Assembly (NCBI GenBank): GCA_035578175.1
Contig: JAQMRL010000004.1
Coordinates: 41,683,401 to 41,747,400, forward strand
DNA length: 64,000 nt
Source of the DNA: Catonia carolina
Lineage: Eukaryota; Arthropoda; Insecta; Hemiptera; Achilidae
Direction of reading: 5' to 3'
Each line of letters opens with the position of its first letter. The stretch's first letter is position 1. Under the pieces are notes generated by a model. The model did no database searches. It was not told the origin of the DNA and saw only the letters and a list, made by a program, of their open reading frames with translations. Shown one piece after another: positions 11,197 to 21,400 of this stretch. A program made the translations under genes and the position numbers.

Positions 11197-12004
11197 CAGT
11201 GGCATAGATAAGGGGGACGTCCAGGGTGTCCAGACAACCCAAAATGTAAAAATAGGAAAAGTTTTTATGAAAATTAGTAAATTTTACCAATAACTAACTA
11301 AAATAATTTAAACTAGCATCGCTTAATGAACTTCTTTAATAATAGTTATTTATTCAGATCATTGTAAAATCACCCCTTGATTTAAAGTCATTTGGATGTG
11401 GCTACACTTGGCTTTTTAGGTCATGTATAAAAAAACTCACCACTGTAAACTGTGTGGAAGGGGCTCGTTCTCCTGGATCAAAAAGATTTTGGAGCAATCA
11501 AAACCAGCAAATGCTTCTGGCAAATTCGACGAGGAATGGATGATAACTGGTTCACAAAACAAATTTTTAAGACACTGAACAGTAGACCTAAGGTGTCAGA
11601 TAATGTTCGATAAATGTTTTCAGAAGTTAGAAAGGATATTGAAAAAAGCCGAGAAAACTTAATGAACCGAACCAAACTCATACAACTAATTATGGACTTT
11701 AAGGGCTTCCATGAAGAGTAAAAATGGAATACCAGGTGGACAGAAAAAGGAGAGAATTTTTTTTGCAATGAGTGACTGCTGAGAATGTGTGCTGCGAAAA
11801 GAGCTTCCAGAAACATCTAAGACACATCACGTGGTCTAAAATTCGTCATATACATGGGGAAAAAATCCTGGGTGGAAATTATAAGTTGAAATTTCCTTTG
11901 AAAAAAACAAAGTGTTTTAATTTTTTAAGCACTTTGAGGAAATAGAGGTACATTACATTAAAAACCTACACCCATCCCAAACAAAATTTTTATCTATGTC
12001 ACTG
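11197..12004. mobile_element. hAT-like element, non-autonomous
   Basis: The inverted ends are CAGTGGCATAGATAA (left) and TTATCTATGTCACTG with one mismatch (right), 808 bp apart. The flanking 8-mers TAGTCAGA and TATTTAGG match at about five positions and may be a decayed target duplication. An internal block (about 11590-11840) recurs at 45285-45510. The 112-codon minus ORF at 11478-11816 has no recognisable transposase motif. Confidence 0.55.
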
Positions 12005-13133
12005 TATTTAGGTGGTAAACCACTTTACATCTTCTACTTTTACTCAAGTTATTCTCATGTTGTTTTTCCCCTTCTAATGGTGATCCATGATGTACTGTAA
12101 TGTATTGTCTTATGTCACCCCATCACTCCCATTTTACTCTTAAGACATAATTGATCGAAATGCAAATACAGTACTTAAGTCTTTCTGTTCAACCCTGTAA
12201 AATAAATTTGCAGAATGCTTTGCTTCTAGGGAGGTTTGGAAATAAGCAATAAATAAGTTAGTACAGGATTCCGCATTTATAAAGGCGGAAGTAAACAAAA
12301 TCATTGTACAGTTTTGGATAAAATTAAGGAAAGTGAAAAATTATTACTAGAATTATTTTATTATATAACTTAATACAAATTTTATTATTATATAACTTAA
12401 TACAAATGAAATTAGTAATTTTACACTTTCTGTTTTAACACGATTAATTTTAATTATTAACATGATTAATTAATATTTCTCAAGAGTTTAATATTTTCTC
12501 ATCATATTAAAACTAATTTTAAAATTTTAGGTCTTGTTAGTATCATATTTTCAATCTTTAATTAGTGTTTTGAATGTATACTAAAAATTAACGTTTAAAA
12601 TTATGGGTGAATATGAACATAATAATGTGATTCATAAATTTAATATTTGTAAGCACATCTGTGAGAATTTAATGTTTTTGCATTTAAGTTTTATTTATAT
12701 AACTAGTTTGTAATATAACAATTGTAATGCAATAATGTAAAAATGTATATATATATATATCCATTAATAACAATTTTACTGTTACTCTGTTATTTTGACA
12801 TGAGAATGATTATCTTTCAGTCTAAAAGATATCATTTGTTTGATTTGATGCCAAAATTAAAGGAAAATAACAATATCTCATCTTTCAAAACACAATTATT
12901 TTTACTTCGAATCAACTTTTTGGTAATTTTCTCTACATTGGGTTACAGTGCAGCTTAAGGAGACATAACCTGTTAAATTTTCCTTACCAAGTGTCGAACC
13001 TAGGACCATCTGCTCTGCAGTTCAGTTTCTTCCATAACTCAAGACCACTTTACCCCATGGAGATGACCTCTGATATTTTTATACTAAGTTTTTACATACA
13101 ACGCTCCCTGGTATGTTAGGAACGATGACCTGC
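12005..13133. other. AT-rich stretch without recognised features
   Basis: It contains a short (TA)n run near 12745-12760 and small ORFs without domains. Nothing else is supported. Confidence 0.4.
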
Positions 13134-13141
13134 ACTGGGAC

Positions 13142-13277
13142 CATGGGCGGATTTAGGTCTTGATATCTGGGTGTGCGAGCTCACCAGAAGGTATGAGGTA
13201 TTTGGATACTAAATTCACACATCCCAAAAATCTGGGGGTGCGGCGCACCCCCTAGCACCCCCGTAAATCCGCCCACG
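13142..13277. mobile_element. Short hAT-like MITE with 8-bp duplication
   Basis: A 136-bp element is bounded by CATGGGCGGATTTA and TAAATCCGCCCACG. Perfect 8-bp direct repeats ACTGGGAC flank it at 13134-13141 and 13278-13285. Its ends resemble the CAGTGGCGGATCC ends of the MITE at 395-779. It has no coding capacity. Confidence 0.8.
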
Positions 13278-13784
13278 ACTGGGACTTGGGAGTGGATTCC
13301 ATACACAAAGTAATTCAAAAATTTGCAAGAACTCATGAAAATAGACTTCTTCACCATGTGAATGCCAAAGCTATACAGCTACTCGACAACGCAGATCTGA
13401 ATAGGAGACTTTCTCGTGTAAAACCATTTGAACTGGTATAATGAACAGTATAAAGTAATTAATTTGTTAGTTAACAGTTACTTGTATATAGTTTGAAGTG
13501 TTTTGTTAAACATCAATGATTAGTAAATTTTATAAATAGTGTATCAGAATATCGAACATAAATTAAGAACTATTATTAGGTAAATTCTTAGATCAAGTAC
13601 TTAGATCAATTAAGTTAGAACAAAATTGTTAGTTAGTCTTAGACTAGCCACAATAAATTTCAAAATCAATAAAATAAAAGAAGTTTTTACATAGGTAATT
13701 ATTTGTTTTCATTGTGCTAGTTTTGATGTGCTATTAAACGTATTTCGTAATGCATAAATTTTATCAAATCTCATGTAAATAAAA

Positions 13785-14250
13785 ATCTCTTATATAAATT
13801 TACATAATTCTCATGTAGATGCTTTCTCAATAAAAGTTATAGGGAACAAAAAATCTACAACTTTTATTTTAAACATTTATCTCTGCAAGCCTAATTTAGC
13901 GTAAATTAGTGATTTTTTCATATATTTTTTTAGGCCAATGGAGGTCAATTTCATATTGCAGCATTCACTCATGATTAAAATTAGGTTATGTTTTCCATTT
14001 TGCATTGTTTACTAATGATTCAACATAGGTTATAATGGTTTTATTTGCATTGCCAAAAGAAAGTCGTGAGAGTGTTTCACACCAGATATTTTTTGAGTAC
14101 AACAGAGATTGATTTTCATTTTGTGTCATTCACTAATGATTAAAATTAGGTTGTTTTTCATTTTACTTTCTTTAAAAATAATTAAACAAAAGGTTGAATT
14201 TTTCATGATTTACATTGGCAAGAGACGTCGTATGAAAGTTTTATACCAAG
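13785..14250 (-). repeat. Two F2 left-end copies in tandem
   Basis: In reverse orientation, 13785-14084 reads through one F2 stem-loop module to the terminus CACACCAG. A second partial end follows at 14106-14250 (TCACTAATGATTAAAATTAGG, then TTGGCAAGAGA). Both are diverged. Confidence 0.6.
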
Positions 14251-14345
14251 TTTCTTTATTTAATATTGAAAAATATTCTCTAGTTGATAAAGATTCCCTT
14301 CCATTGAGAATAATTGAATTTAAAAAAAACATTTTGTTAACCCAT

Positions 14346-15366
14346 TATACTGCCGTCCTAAGCCAAAAAGTCGTATCTCAATTTTTCATGAATTTGGGAT
14401 TATTGCATTAATACATAGTTTGGGGCTCTATGCACCTATTCCCTAAGCAAAATAGTCATATCTCGTTAAAAAATAACCTAAAAACGCTTATAAAATTAGT
14501 CGTATGTCAAAATTGAGTTATAACACTAAGCATTTTAGCAGTAACTCAGTTTTCCCAAGCATGATAGGCGTATCTTTATATGAGATGCGACATATTTGCT
14601 TAGCAATGTGTGTATTTTGTAACCAGACTGCGCTGCCATCAGCACTGTTAGGTGTAACTACTAAATCTTCGTTTATTTGTTAAAACGGTATCTATGTGCA
14701 GTTTGTATTGATGTAACTAAATTGGAAGTTTTAAATATTATAAAAAATTTCGACGTATATCAATTGCAAAAATTATTGCATTTAGGTTAGTTTTTGTGTT
14801 TATATTTTTGGTTTTTAAAATGTTTATAAAAAAAAATTAGTAATTAGTTTATATGTTCATTGAACTTAATGCCTTTTTTTAATAGAGTTTAATATTACAA
14901 ACAAATTTTACGTTCATTTAGGTTAGTTCTTATGTGTTTATATTTTTGGTTTTTAAAATGTTTTATCAAAAAAAATTAGTGATTAGTTTTAATATTCATT
15001 TAAACTTAATCGTGATTGCCTTGTTTTAATCAGTACGTTTTTATGTCCAGTTAAGCTTAGACTTATTTTTTAATAATGATGAATAATATAAAAATAAAAT
15101 GTGTCTTTTCTAGCGAGTCGTAGTTATTTCTTAAACCTCTTTTTACTAAGCAAAAAAGACGCATCTCATTTTTTAGGCTAAATAACAATAAAAGTCATGT
15201 AAATTTATGCTTACATAACAAAAAATTACAATAGAGATAATATACACATAAAAAAATACCAATAACTAGAAAAAAAATTAGTGCGGGACTGAATTTTACA
15301 AAAATGCTCGTATCTCAAAATTATGTATTCTTGAGATGCGACTTTTGTGCTTAGGAGGGCAGTATA
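14346..15366. mobile_element. DNA element with iterated GTCGTATCTCA motif
   Basis: About 35 bp of inverted repeat bounds a 1021-bp element: TATACTGCCGTCCTAAGCC at the left and its near-complement ending GGAGGGCAGTATA at the right. A motif like GTCGTATCTCA recurs inside in both orientations (near 14370, 14455, 14500, 14570, 15160, 15308 and 15330). A ~100-bp unit is duplicated (about 14774-14873 and 14921-15018). No transposase is encoded. The superfamily is not assigned. Confidence 0.65.
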
Positions 15367-15733
15367 GGCAGGTGGAGTGTTAAATTATTTGTACTCAATC
15401 TGCTAGTTCCAGGGCTACAAAAAATTGTTGTTTCTTATCACATGGTCAGCATTTAAGAACAGAAGAGGAAGCGATGTAAAAGACACCAGTCAGAGTAATC
15501 TCCTCTGAGAGTAATGAATTTCATCATTATACAGCCAGACCCTGTGGTAAATATAGAAGGTGTCATTTTCAGGGTGGAAAGTAGATGCTTTTTGGAGGGA
15601 CTGGAATGCTGATAAACATACTTTCCTCTCAGTGAGGAAGGCATGGTAAACCACCTCACTCCTTGTTTTACTTAGTAAAGCCTCTAGAAGTTCAAACCAG
15701 CCTTTCGGCTAATGACCTAAACAACACTTTAAA
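15367..15733 (+). mobile_element. F1 SINE-like element, near full length
   Basis: Reads in F1 orientation from GCAGGTGGAGTGTTAAATT to GGCTAATGACCTAAACAACA. It directly abuts the inverted-repeat element ending at 15366. Confidence 0.75.
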
Positions 15734-15780
15734 AACATGCTTGAATTACATAATTTCAACATTATTCTTCTTCTTCTTCT

Positions 15781-16920
15781 TCAAGTGCCGTCTCCGCGTC
15801 GGAGGTTGGCTATCATCATTGCTATTCTAACTTTCGAAACAGCTGCTCGGAACAGTGACGTGGAGTTGAGACCAAACCAATCTCTCAAATTCTTCAGCCA
15901 GGACGCTTTCCTTCTGCCCGGCCGGCGCTTTCCTGCTATTTTTCCTTCCATTATCAGCTGAAGAAGTCTGTATTTACCGTTTCGAAGAATATGGCCGAAG
16001 TACTGCAGTTTTCGTCGCTTGATTTCGTATAGCAGTTCCATCTCCTTGCCCATCCGAGTCAGTACGTCCGTGTTTCGTACTCTGTCGGTCCATGATATAC
16101 GGAGCATGCGGCGGTGTAGCCACATCTCAAACGCCTCCAGCCTCCTTTCTAGAAGTTTCGTTAGTGTCCATCCTTCCTGCCCGTAAAGAAGTACAGGAAG
16201 TACGTAGCACCTCAGAATTCGGAGCCTCGTGTTGAGACTAAGATCACGTTGGCACAATAGGTGTTTTAGTTTCGTGAACACTGCTCTGGCTTGCTCGATA
16301 CGCGCTTTAACTTCCTGACCGTAGTCCCATTTGTCATTTAGGCAGCACCCAAGGTATTTGTACGTGTGCACCCGTTCAATGGCGGAGCCAGCGAGTGTGA
16401 TTCCTGCGTTGACCGCCTCTTCACCGATCACCATGAACTTGGTTTTACGTATATTCATCCGTAGTCCGTATGCATTGCTAATTGTGTTGACGCGTTCCAG
16501 CAACACTTGGAGATCTTCCTCGCTATCTGCAATCAGCGCTGGATCGTCGGCATATCTCAGGTTGTTGATGCCCTCTCCATTCACTATAATGCCTTCTCTG
16601 CATCCATCCAAAGCTTCCGACAAAATGGCCTCCGAATATAAGTTGAAGAGCATCGGTGAGAGCACGCATCCTTGTCTAACCCCACGGCGGATTTGCACTT
16701 CCTCCGACAGCTCCTCTCCCACTCGCACCTTGGCACATTGGTTCCAATATAGGTTGGCGATAATTCTTATGTCGCGATCGTCGAGGCCCACTCGTTGCAA
16801 AATTTCTAGCATCCTGTCGTGTAGTACTTTGTCGAATGCCTTCTCGTAGTCAATGAAGCACAGGAATACGTTCTTGTCCATATCTCGGCATCTCTGAAAG
16901 AGGACATTCATGGCAAACAA
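15781..16920 (-). pseudogene. LINE reverse transcriptase palm and tail
   Basis: This 379-codon frame contains motif A (FIDYEKAFD), motif B (GVRQGCVLSPMLFNLY) and the catalytic motif C (YADD). GLRMNIRKTK and a KYLGC block follow, then the LRILRCYVLPVLLYG region and a basic tail (KIAGKRRPGRRKASW). The catalytic aspartates appear intact in this segment. It lost its link to the upstream frame near 16920-16970. The 3'-most part is nearly collinear with the copy at 5404-6167. Confidence 0.9.
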
Positions 16921-16969
16921 TCAGCGTCTCTCGTGCCGAAGCCTCCTCGGAATCCAAACTGTGAGTCCG

Positions 16970-17458
16970 TCATTTGTTCTTCGCACTTTGGTAGACCCGT
17001 TCATGTATTATTTTCAGGAAAATCTTCAGAACGTGGCTCATTAAACTAATCGTCCGGTGTTCTTCGCAGCGTCTTGCATTGAGCTTCTTCGGTATAGGAA
17101 TGAACGTCGACTTAAGCCATTCGTCTGGGATCACGCCAGTCTGATATACTTTATTGCACAAAGACGTCAGGGAATCCAGGTCTTCCTCATTCAATGTTTT
17201 GAGTAGTTCTGCGTGCACCTCGTCTGGTCCTGGGGCTTTTCCCGACCTCATCTTACTGATGGCTCGTTTTACTTCCTCTTTGAGAATATCCGGTCCGGTT
17301 ACCGTGGTGGTCACGGCTGGGTGTGCTGCCCGGTCATCTGCAAATAGTTGGCTAACATAACGCTCCCACACCTTTAATTGTTCGGAAGTGGTGGCCACTA
17401 TGTTGTCATCCCCATCCACGAGCACTCCAACGTTTTGTCTGAGCCGTTTGCCTGTCAT
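16970..17458 (-). pseudogene. LINE reverse transcriptase, N-terminal part
   Basis: Carries the KMRSGKAPGPDEV block and FIPIPKK, typical of the start of non-LTR reverse transcriptases. R-TISLMSH is the expected RPISL region with a substitution. It overlaps the endonuclease frame by four bases and stops near 16970. The next reverse-transcriptase segment is in another frame, so at least one frameshift has occurred. Confidence 0.85.
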
Positions 17459-18141
17459 CTCTTGTGGAGATGAAAAGAGTCCTGCTTGTTCTGTAACTCT
17501 TCTATCTCAGCACATTGTTGGCTCATCCATTGGTCTTTCGCTGTTCGGATCTTGTTGCGAATCATTTTGTGAACTGTTTTATATTGGGGGCGGTTTTGCG
17601 TCTTGCAACCACGCCGTTGCTCCATAAGATCGAGAATCTCCTCCGTCATCCAGGGTCTGTGTTGTTGCTGCTTGTTGGCCTTCAAGTGTTTCTTTCCCGT
17701 TGCAATTAATAGATTCTTTACATCCGTCCTTTGGGTGTTGACATCAACGTGGTTGTTCATGTTTTCTAAACCCCTTTTCAGATCTTCCCTGATGTTCTCG
17801 CAAAGATCGGCGTTCTGCAATTTGCGGACGTCAATCCTGGCTTTTATGGTGCGTTTCCTGGTCGATTTAAGTCTAATTTGGAGCCTTCCTGATAACGGAT
17901 TGTGGTCCGACGCGATGTCTGCTCCTGGATACGTACGAACTGCGGTCATGCAGTTCCGGAAGCGGTTGTTTACTAAAATGTAATCGATCTGATTTCTGAC
18001 AATATTGTTTGTATTGTCCTGTGGTGATCTCCAGGTGTATAACCTTCGCGGTGGTAATTGAAAGAAGGTGTTCATGACGCTGAGATCTTCCTCCAGACAA
18101 AATTGAACCAATCTGTCACCTCTGTCATTGCGTACGCCCAA
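17455..18141 (-). pseudogene. LINE endonuclease domain, C-terminal part
   Basis: The frame reads GVRNDRGDRLVQFC, RLYTWRSP, NQIDYILV and GADIASDHNPL. These are the later conserved blocks of the LINE APE-type endonuclease: the YTW block, the IDYI strand, and the SDH catalytic motif. The N-terminal catalytic blocks are absent through 5' truncation. The frame ends near 17455, where the next frame takes over. Confidence 0.85.
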
Positions 18142-18174
18142 ACCAACATTATTAAATCAACATTATTAAATTAG

Positions 18175-18420
18175 GTCAAACTGAGTTTAAAATAAAAACT
18201 GTTCTTTTCTTCTGTTCACATGGATGTAAGGATTCAAAAGAACTGAGTAAAAGGATGGAAAGTTTGTCAATGGAGAAATGGTTAGATATAACAACAAAAA
18301 CTTTGGATAAAAGTAATTCAGAATGTTTAGAAGAAGAAGCTAAAATAACTTTATTATATATAGAGAATTTTATTAATGCACTGGAATCATATGCTCGAAT
18401 GACTGGAAGAAACAAATTTG
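18175..18420 (+). CDS. dsRBD gene, exon 1 of those seen
   Basis: Acceptor AG lies at 18173-18174 and donor GTAAGT at 18421; the exon ends in phase 1. It encodes a charged, helical segment (MEKWLDITTKTLDKSNSE, then LLYIENFINALESYARM). The frame is open from the acceptor to the ATG at 18255, so the start codon is uncertain. The RTE insertion ends only 18 bases upstream. Confidence 0.65.
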
Positions 18421-21400
18421 GTAAGTTTTTTTATTTTATTTAAAGTTGCATTAACAACTTAGTTATTGGCGACTGTAGTTATTAAGAGGCTATTATTATT
18501 AATCTTTACTTTTTTAGGGAAGAATTTTTCTTCACTTCAAGGAGACAAAATCATGAATTGTGCCTTCAAAATCAATTTCTGCCAAAATGTAATGTTCAAT
18601 ACTCATGAAACTTAAATTAATTATTTAAGTCTGGTTGTGTCATTCAATTTTGTAACTTATCTTTAATTAGCTTCATCTTTGAAAATGAACGTTCTCCAGG
18701 TGCATTCGTTAAAATTAAAGTGAGAAAAATTCTCATAGCAAATTCCATATTGGGGAACGCTGATAAAATATTCTCATTTTCAATGTAACTGTGCAAGTTC
18801 TGAATATATACATATATATATATACAGGGTGATTCATGAAGTTCTCCCCCCACTTCTACAGCACATTGTACTAGTAAAAATAATGAAAAAATATTATATA
18901 AACATAGGTCCGAAAACGCTTCGTTAGCGAGTTACAGCTAGCGAAAGTTTCGCCTGGATTTCAGTTCACCAGGTGAAATGAGGTCTTCCTGGAATTGTGG
19001 TAAGGTAGATTAAGGAGCAAATTCAATCATTTCTTATGGTTTTTGATCTGATAAATTGAATAAAACAGGTCCCAGATCTGTAAGTTAAATAGTTTTTAAG
19101 AAAACCAGTGTCAAATGCAAAAAATGGAGTGAAAAACTTATTTTTTCATCTTTGGGCAAGGATAACTGTGTTATTTCACCAAGAAACAGTTAAAATTTTT
19201 CAATAAAACATGTAGAAAATTTTATTCTGAACAAACCGGTGTAAATTAAGTACACAGAAAGCGAATAGATGTTTGATTAAATGAGTTTTTATTCATAAGA
19301 GTACAAAGTAAAATTAACCGGAAAAACTAAAATGAAAAAATGTGTTTTTTTCACTCCATTTTTTTGCATTTGACACTGGTTTTCTCAAAAACTATTCGCT
19401 TTCTGTGTACTTTATTTACACCGGTTTGTTCAGAATAAAATTTTCTACATTTTTTATTGAAAATTTTTAACTGTTTCTTGGTGAAATAACAAAGTTATTC
19501 TTGCCCAAAGATGAAAAAATGTGATTTTCACTCCATTTTTTGCATTTGACACTGGTTTTCTCAAAAACTATTTAACTTACAGTTCTGGGACCTGTTTTAT
19601 TCAATTTATCAGATCAAAAACCATAAGAAATGATTGAATTCGCCCCTTAATCTACCTTACCACAATTCCAGGAAGACCTCATTTCACCTGGTGAACTGAA
19701 ATCCAGGCGAAACTTTCGCTAGCTGTAACTCGCTAACGAAGCGTTTTCGGACCTATGTTTATATAACATTTTTTCATTATTTTTACTAGTACAATGTGCT
19801 GTAGAAGTGGGGGGAGAACTTCATGAATCACCCTGTATATATATATATATATATATATATATTGAAATATATATTTTGTAACCACCAGAATATGGTAACA
19901 TAAAACACTTACCAATATTTATAGCGCTTTTGTGTATCTTGTACACATCTTCAGTAAATTAAAATTTATTACAAGTCACAATTTAAAACTTCCTGCTCCT
20001 ACCATGGTAGATAAGGAATACAATTCCTTATCTACCATAAGGAATACAATTCCTTATCTACCATGGTAGGAGCAGGAAGTTTTAAATTGTGACTTGTAAT
20101 AAATTTTAATTTACTGAAGATGTGTACAAGATACACGAAAGCGCTATAAACATTGGTAAGTGTTTTATGTTACCGTATTCTGGTGGTTACAAAATATATA
20201 TTTCAATTTTAAATAATATATATATACGAGGTGTGGCTATTAAATAATGAGACTGACAGTGTAAAAACTTTTATTTTTATTTTATAAATAATCACTAATT
20301 GGCACCTTCAATATACACTCCTGCTCTATCCCTACAACGCTCCATGCGAATTTTCTATTGTTGGAAACATTGCTGCAAGTCATCTTCTGTCAGCTCTTTC
20401 AGGACACGGTCCGCTCAAAAATGTTTGAAATGAAGCTTGCAAAAATGTTTGTACTGACAATTTGTACGCGATTGAAAATGACCCAAATTTTTTGGAATCG
20501 ATAATAACATGTGATGAAACGTAGTTTTTTACTTACCATCCAGAAACGAAGCACCAATCCATCCACTGCAAGAGCCGAACTTCATCGAGAGCCAAAAAAG
20601 ATCAAATGAGCAAGTCAAAATTTAAAGCAATGATGATTGTTGTTTTTTGATATCCATGGGATTGTGTACCTTCACTGAGTTCCTGAAGGTCAAACAATTA
20701 ATCAATATTATTACCATGAGGTACTTTCTAAACTACGTCAAAGAGTAAGGAAAAAACGCCCCGAATTGTGGAAGGATAAATCATGGGTTCTCCACCAAGA
20801 CAATGCGCCAGCTCATTCCGTGTTATCTGTCAAGAGGTTTCTAGCCAAGTACAGCATCTCAGTGTCAGAACATCCACCTTATTCACCAGATCTTGTACCA
20901 TGTGACTTTTACCTGTTACGCAAGGTGAAATCTGCATTAAAATGGACAAGATTTGAGTCTGTGGAAGCTGTAAAAGAGAAAGCAGCACGCGTCCTGAAGG
21001 AGCTGAGAGAAGATGACTTTCAGCACTGTTTCCAACAATGGAAAATTCCCATGGATCATTTTAGGGATGGAGAAGGAGTGTAGATTGAAGGTGACAATAA
21101 GTGATTATGTATAAAATTAAAATTAAATTTTTTACGTCAGTCTCGTTATTTAATAGCCACACCTCATATATATTTATATGTGTTTCATTATCATCTCCAG
21201 CATATTCTTGAAAATATTTTTACTTTTAGATATGCAGCAAAATGGTGACATTTAAAAATAGCTCTGCAGTAATCAAGTCTCCACAGTAAATATTTTCAAG
21301 GTTTTCACAATATTTTGAAATTTCTAAACTTTGTAACACATTCAGGCTTTCCAAAAAACCGAACCTCCCCACTCCCTTGGTACTCGATCGGTATTTCTAC

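Larger units (their letters stand above)
15767..18156 (-). mobile_element. RTE-type LINE, 5'-truncated, 2.4 kb
   Basis: The minus strand encodes, in order, the C-terminal part of an apurinic-type endonuclease, a reverse transcriptase and a basic C-terminal tail, in three broken frames. The 3' end is a (GAA)n tail (TTCTTCTTC on the plus strand from about 15767). An 11-bp direct repeat TCAACATTATT flanks it (15756-15766 and 18157-18167), as expected for target-primed reverse transcription. A near-copy of the flank (CCAACATTATTAAA, 18143-18156) at the 5' junction looks like filler. Domain order and the endonuclease sequence fit the RTE clade. It cannot be autonomous. Confidence 0.88.

Noticed and set aside
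14109..14411. 100-codon plus ORF
   Set aside because: It spans an F2 end and the start of an inverted-repeat element, so it is chance coding.
16331..16849. 172-codon plus-strand ORF
   Set aside because: It is antisense to the conserved reverse transcriptase of the RTE LINE; the real coding strand has motifs A, B and C.
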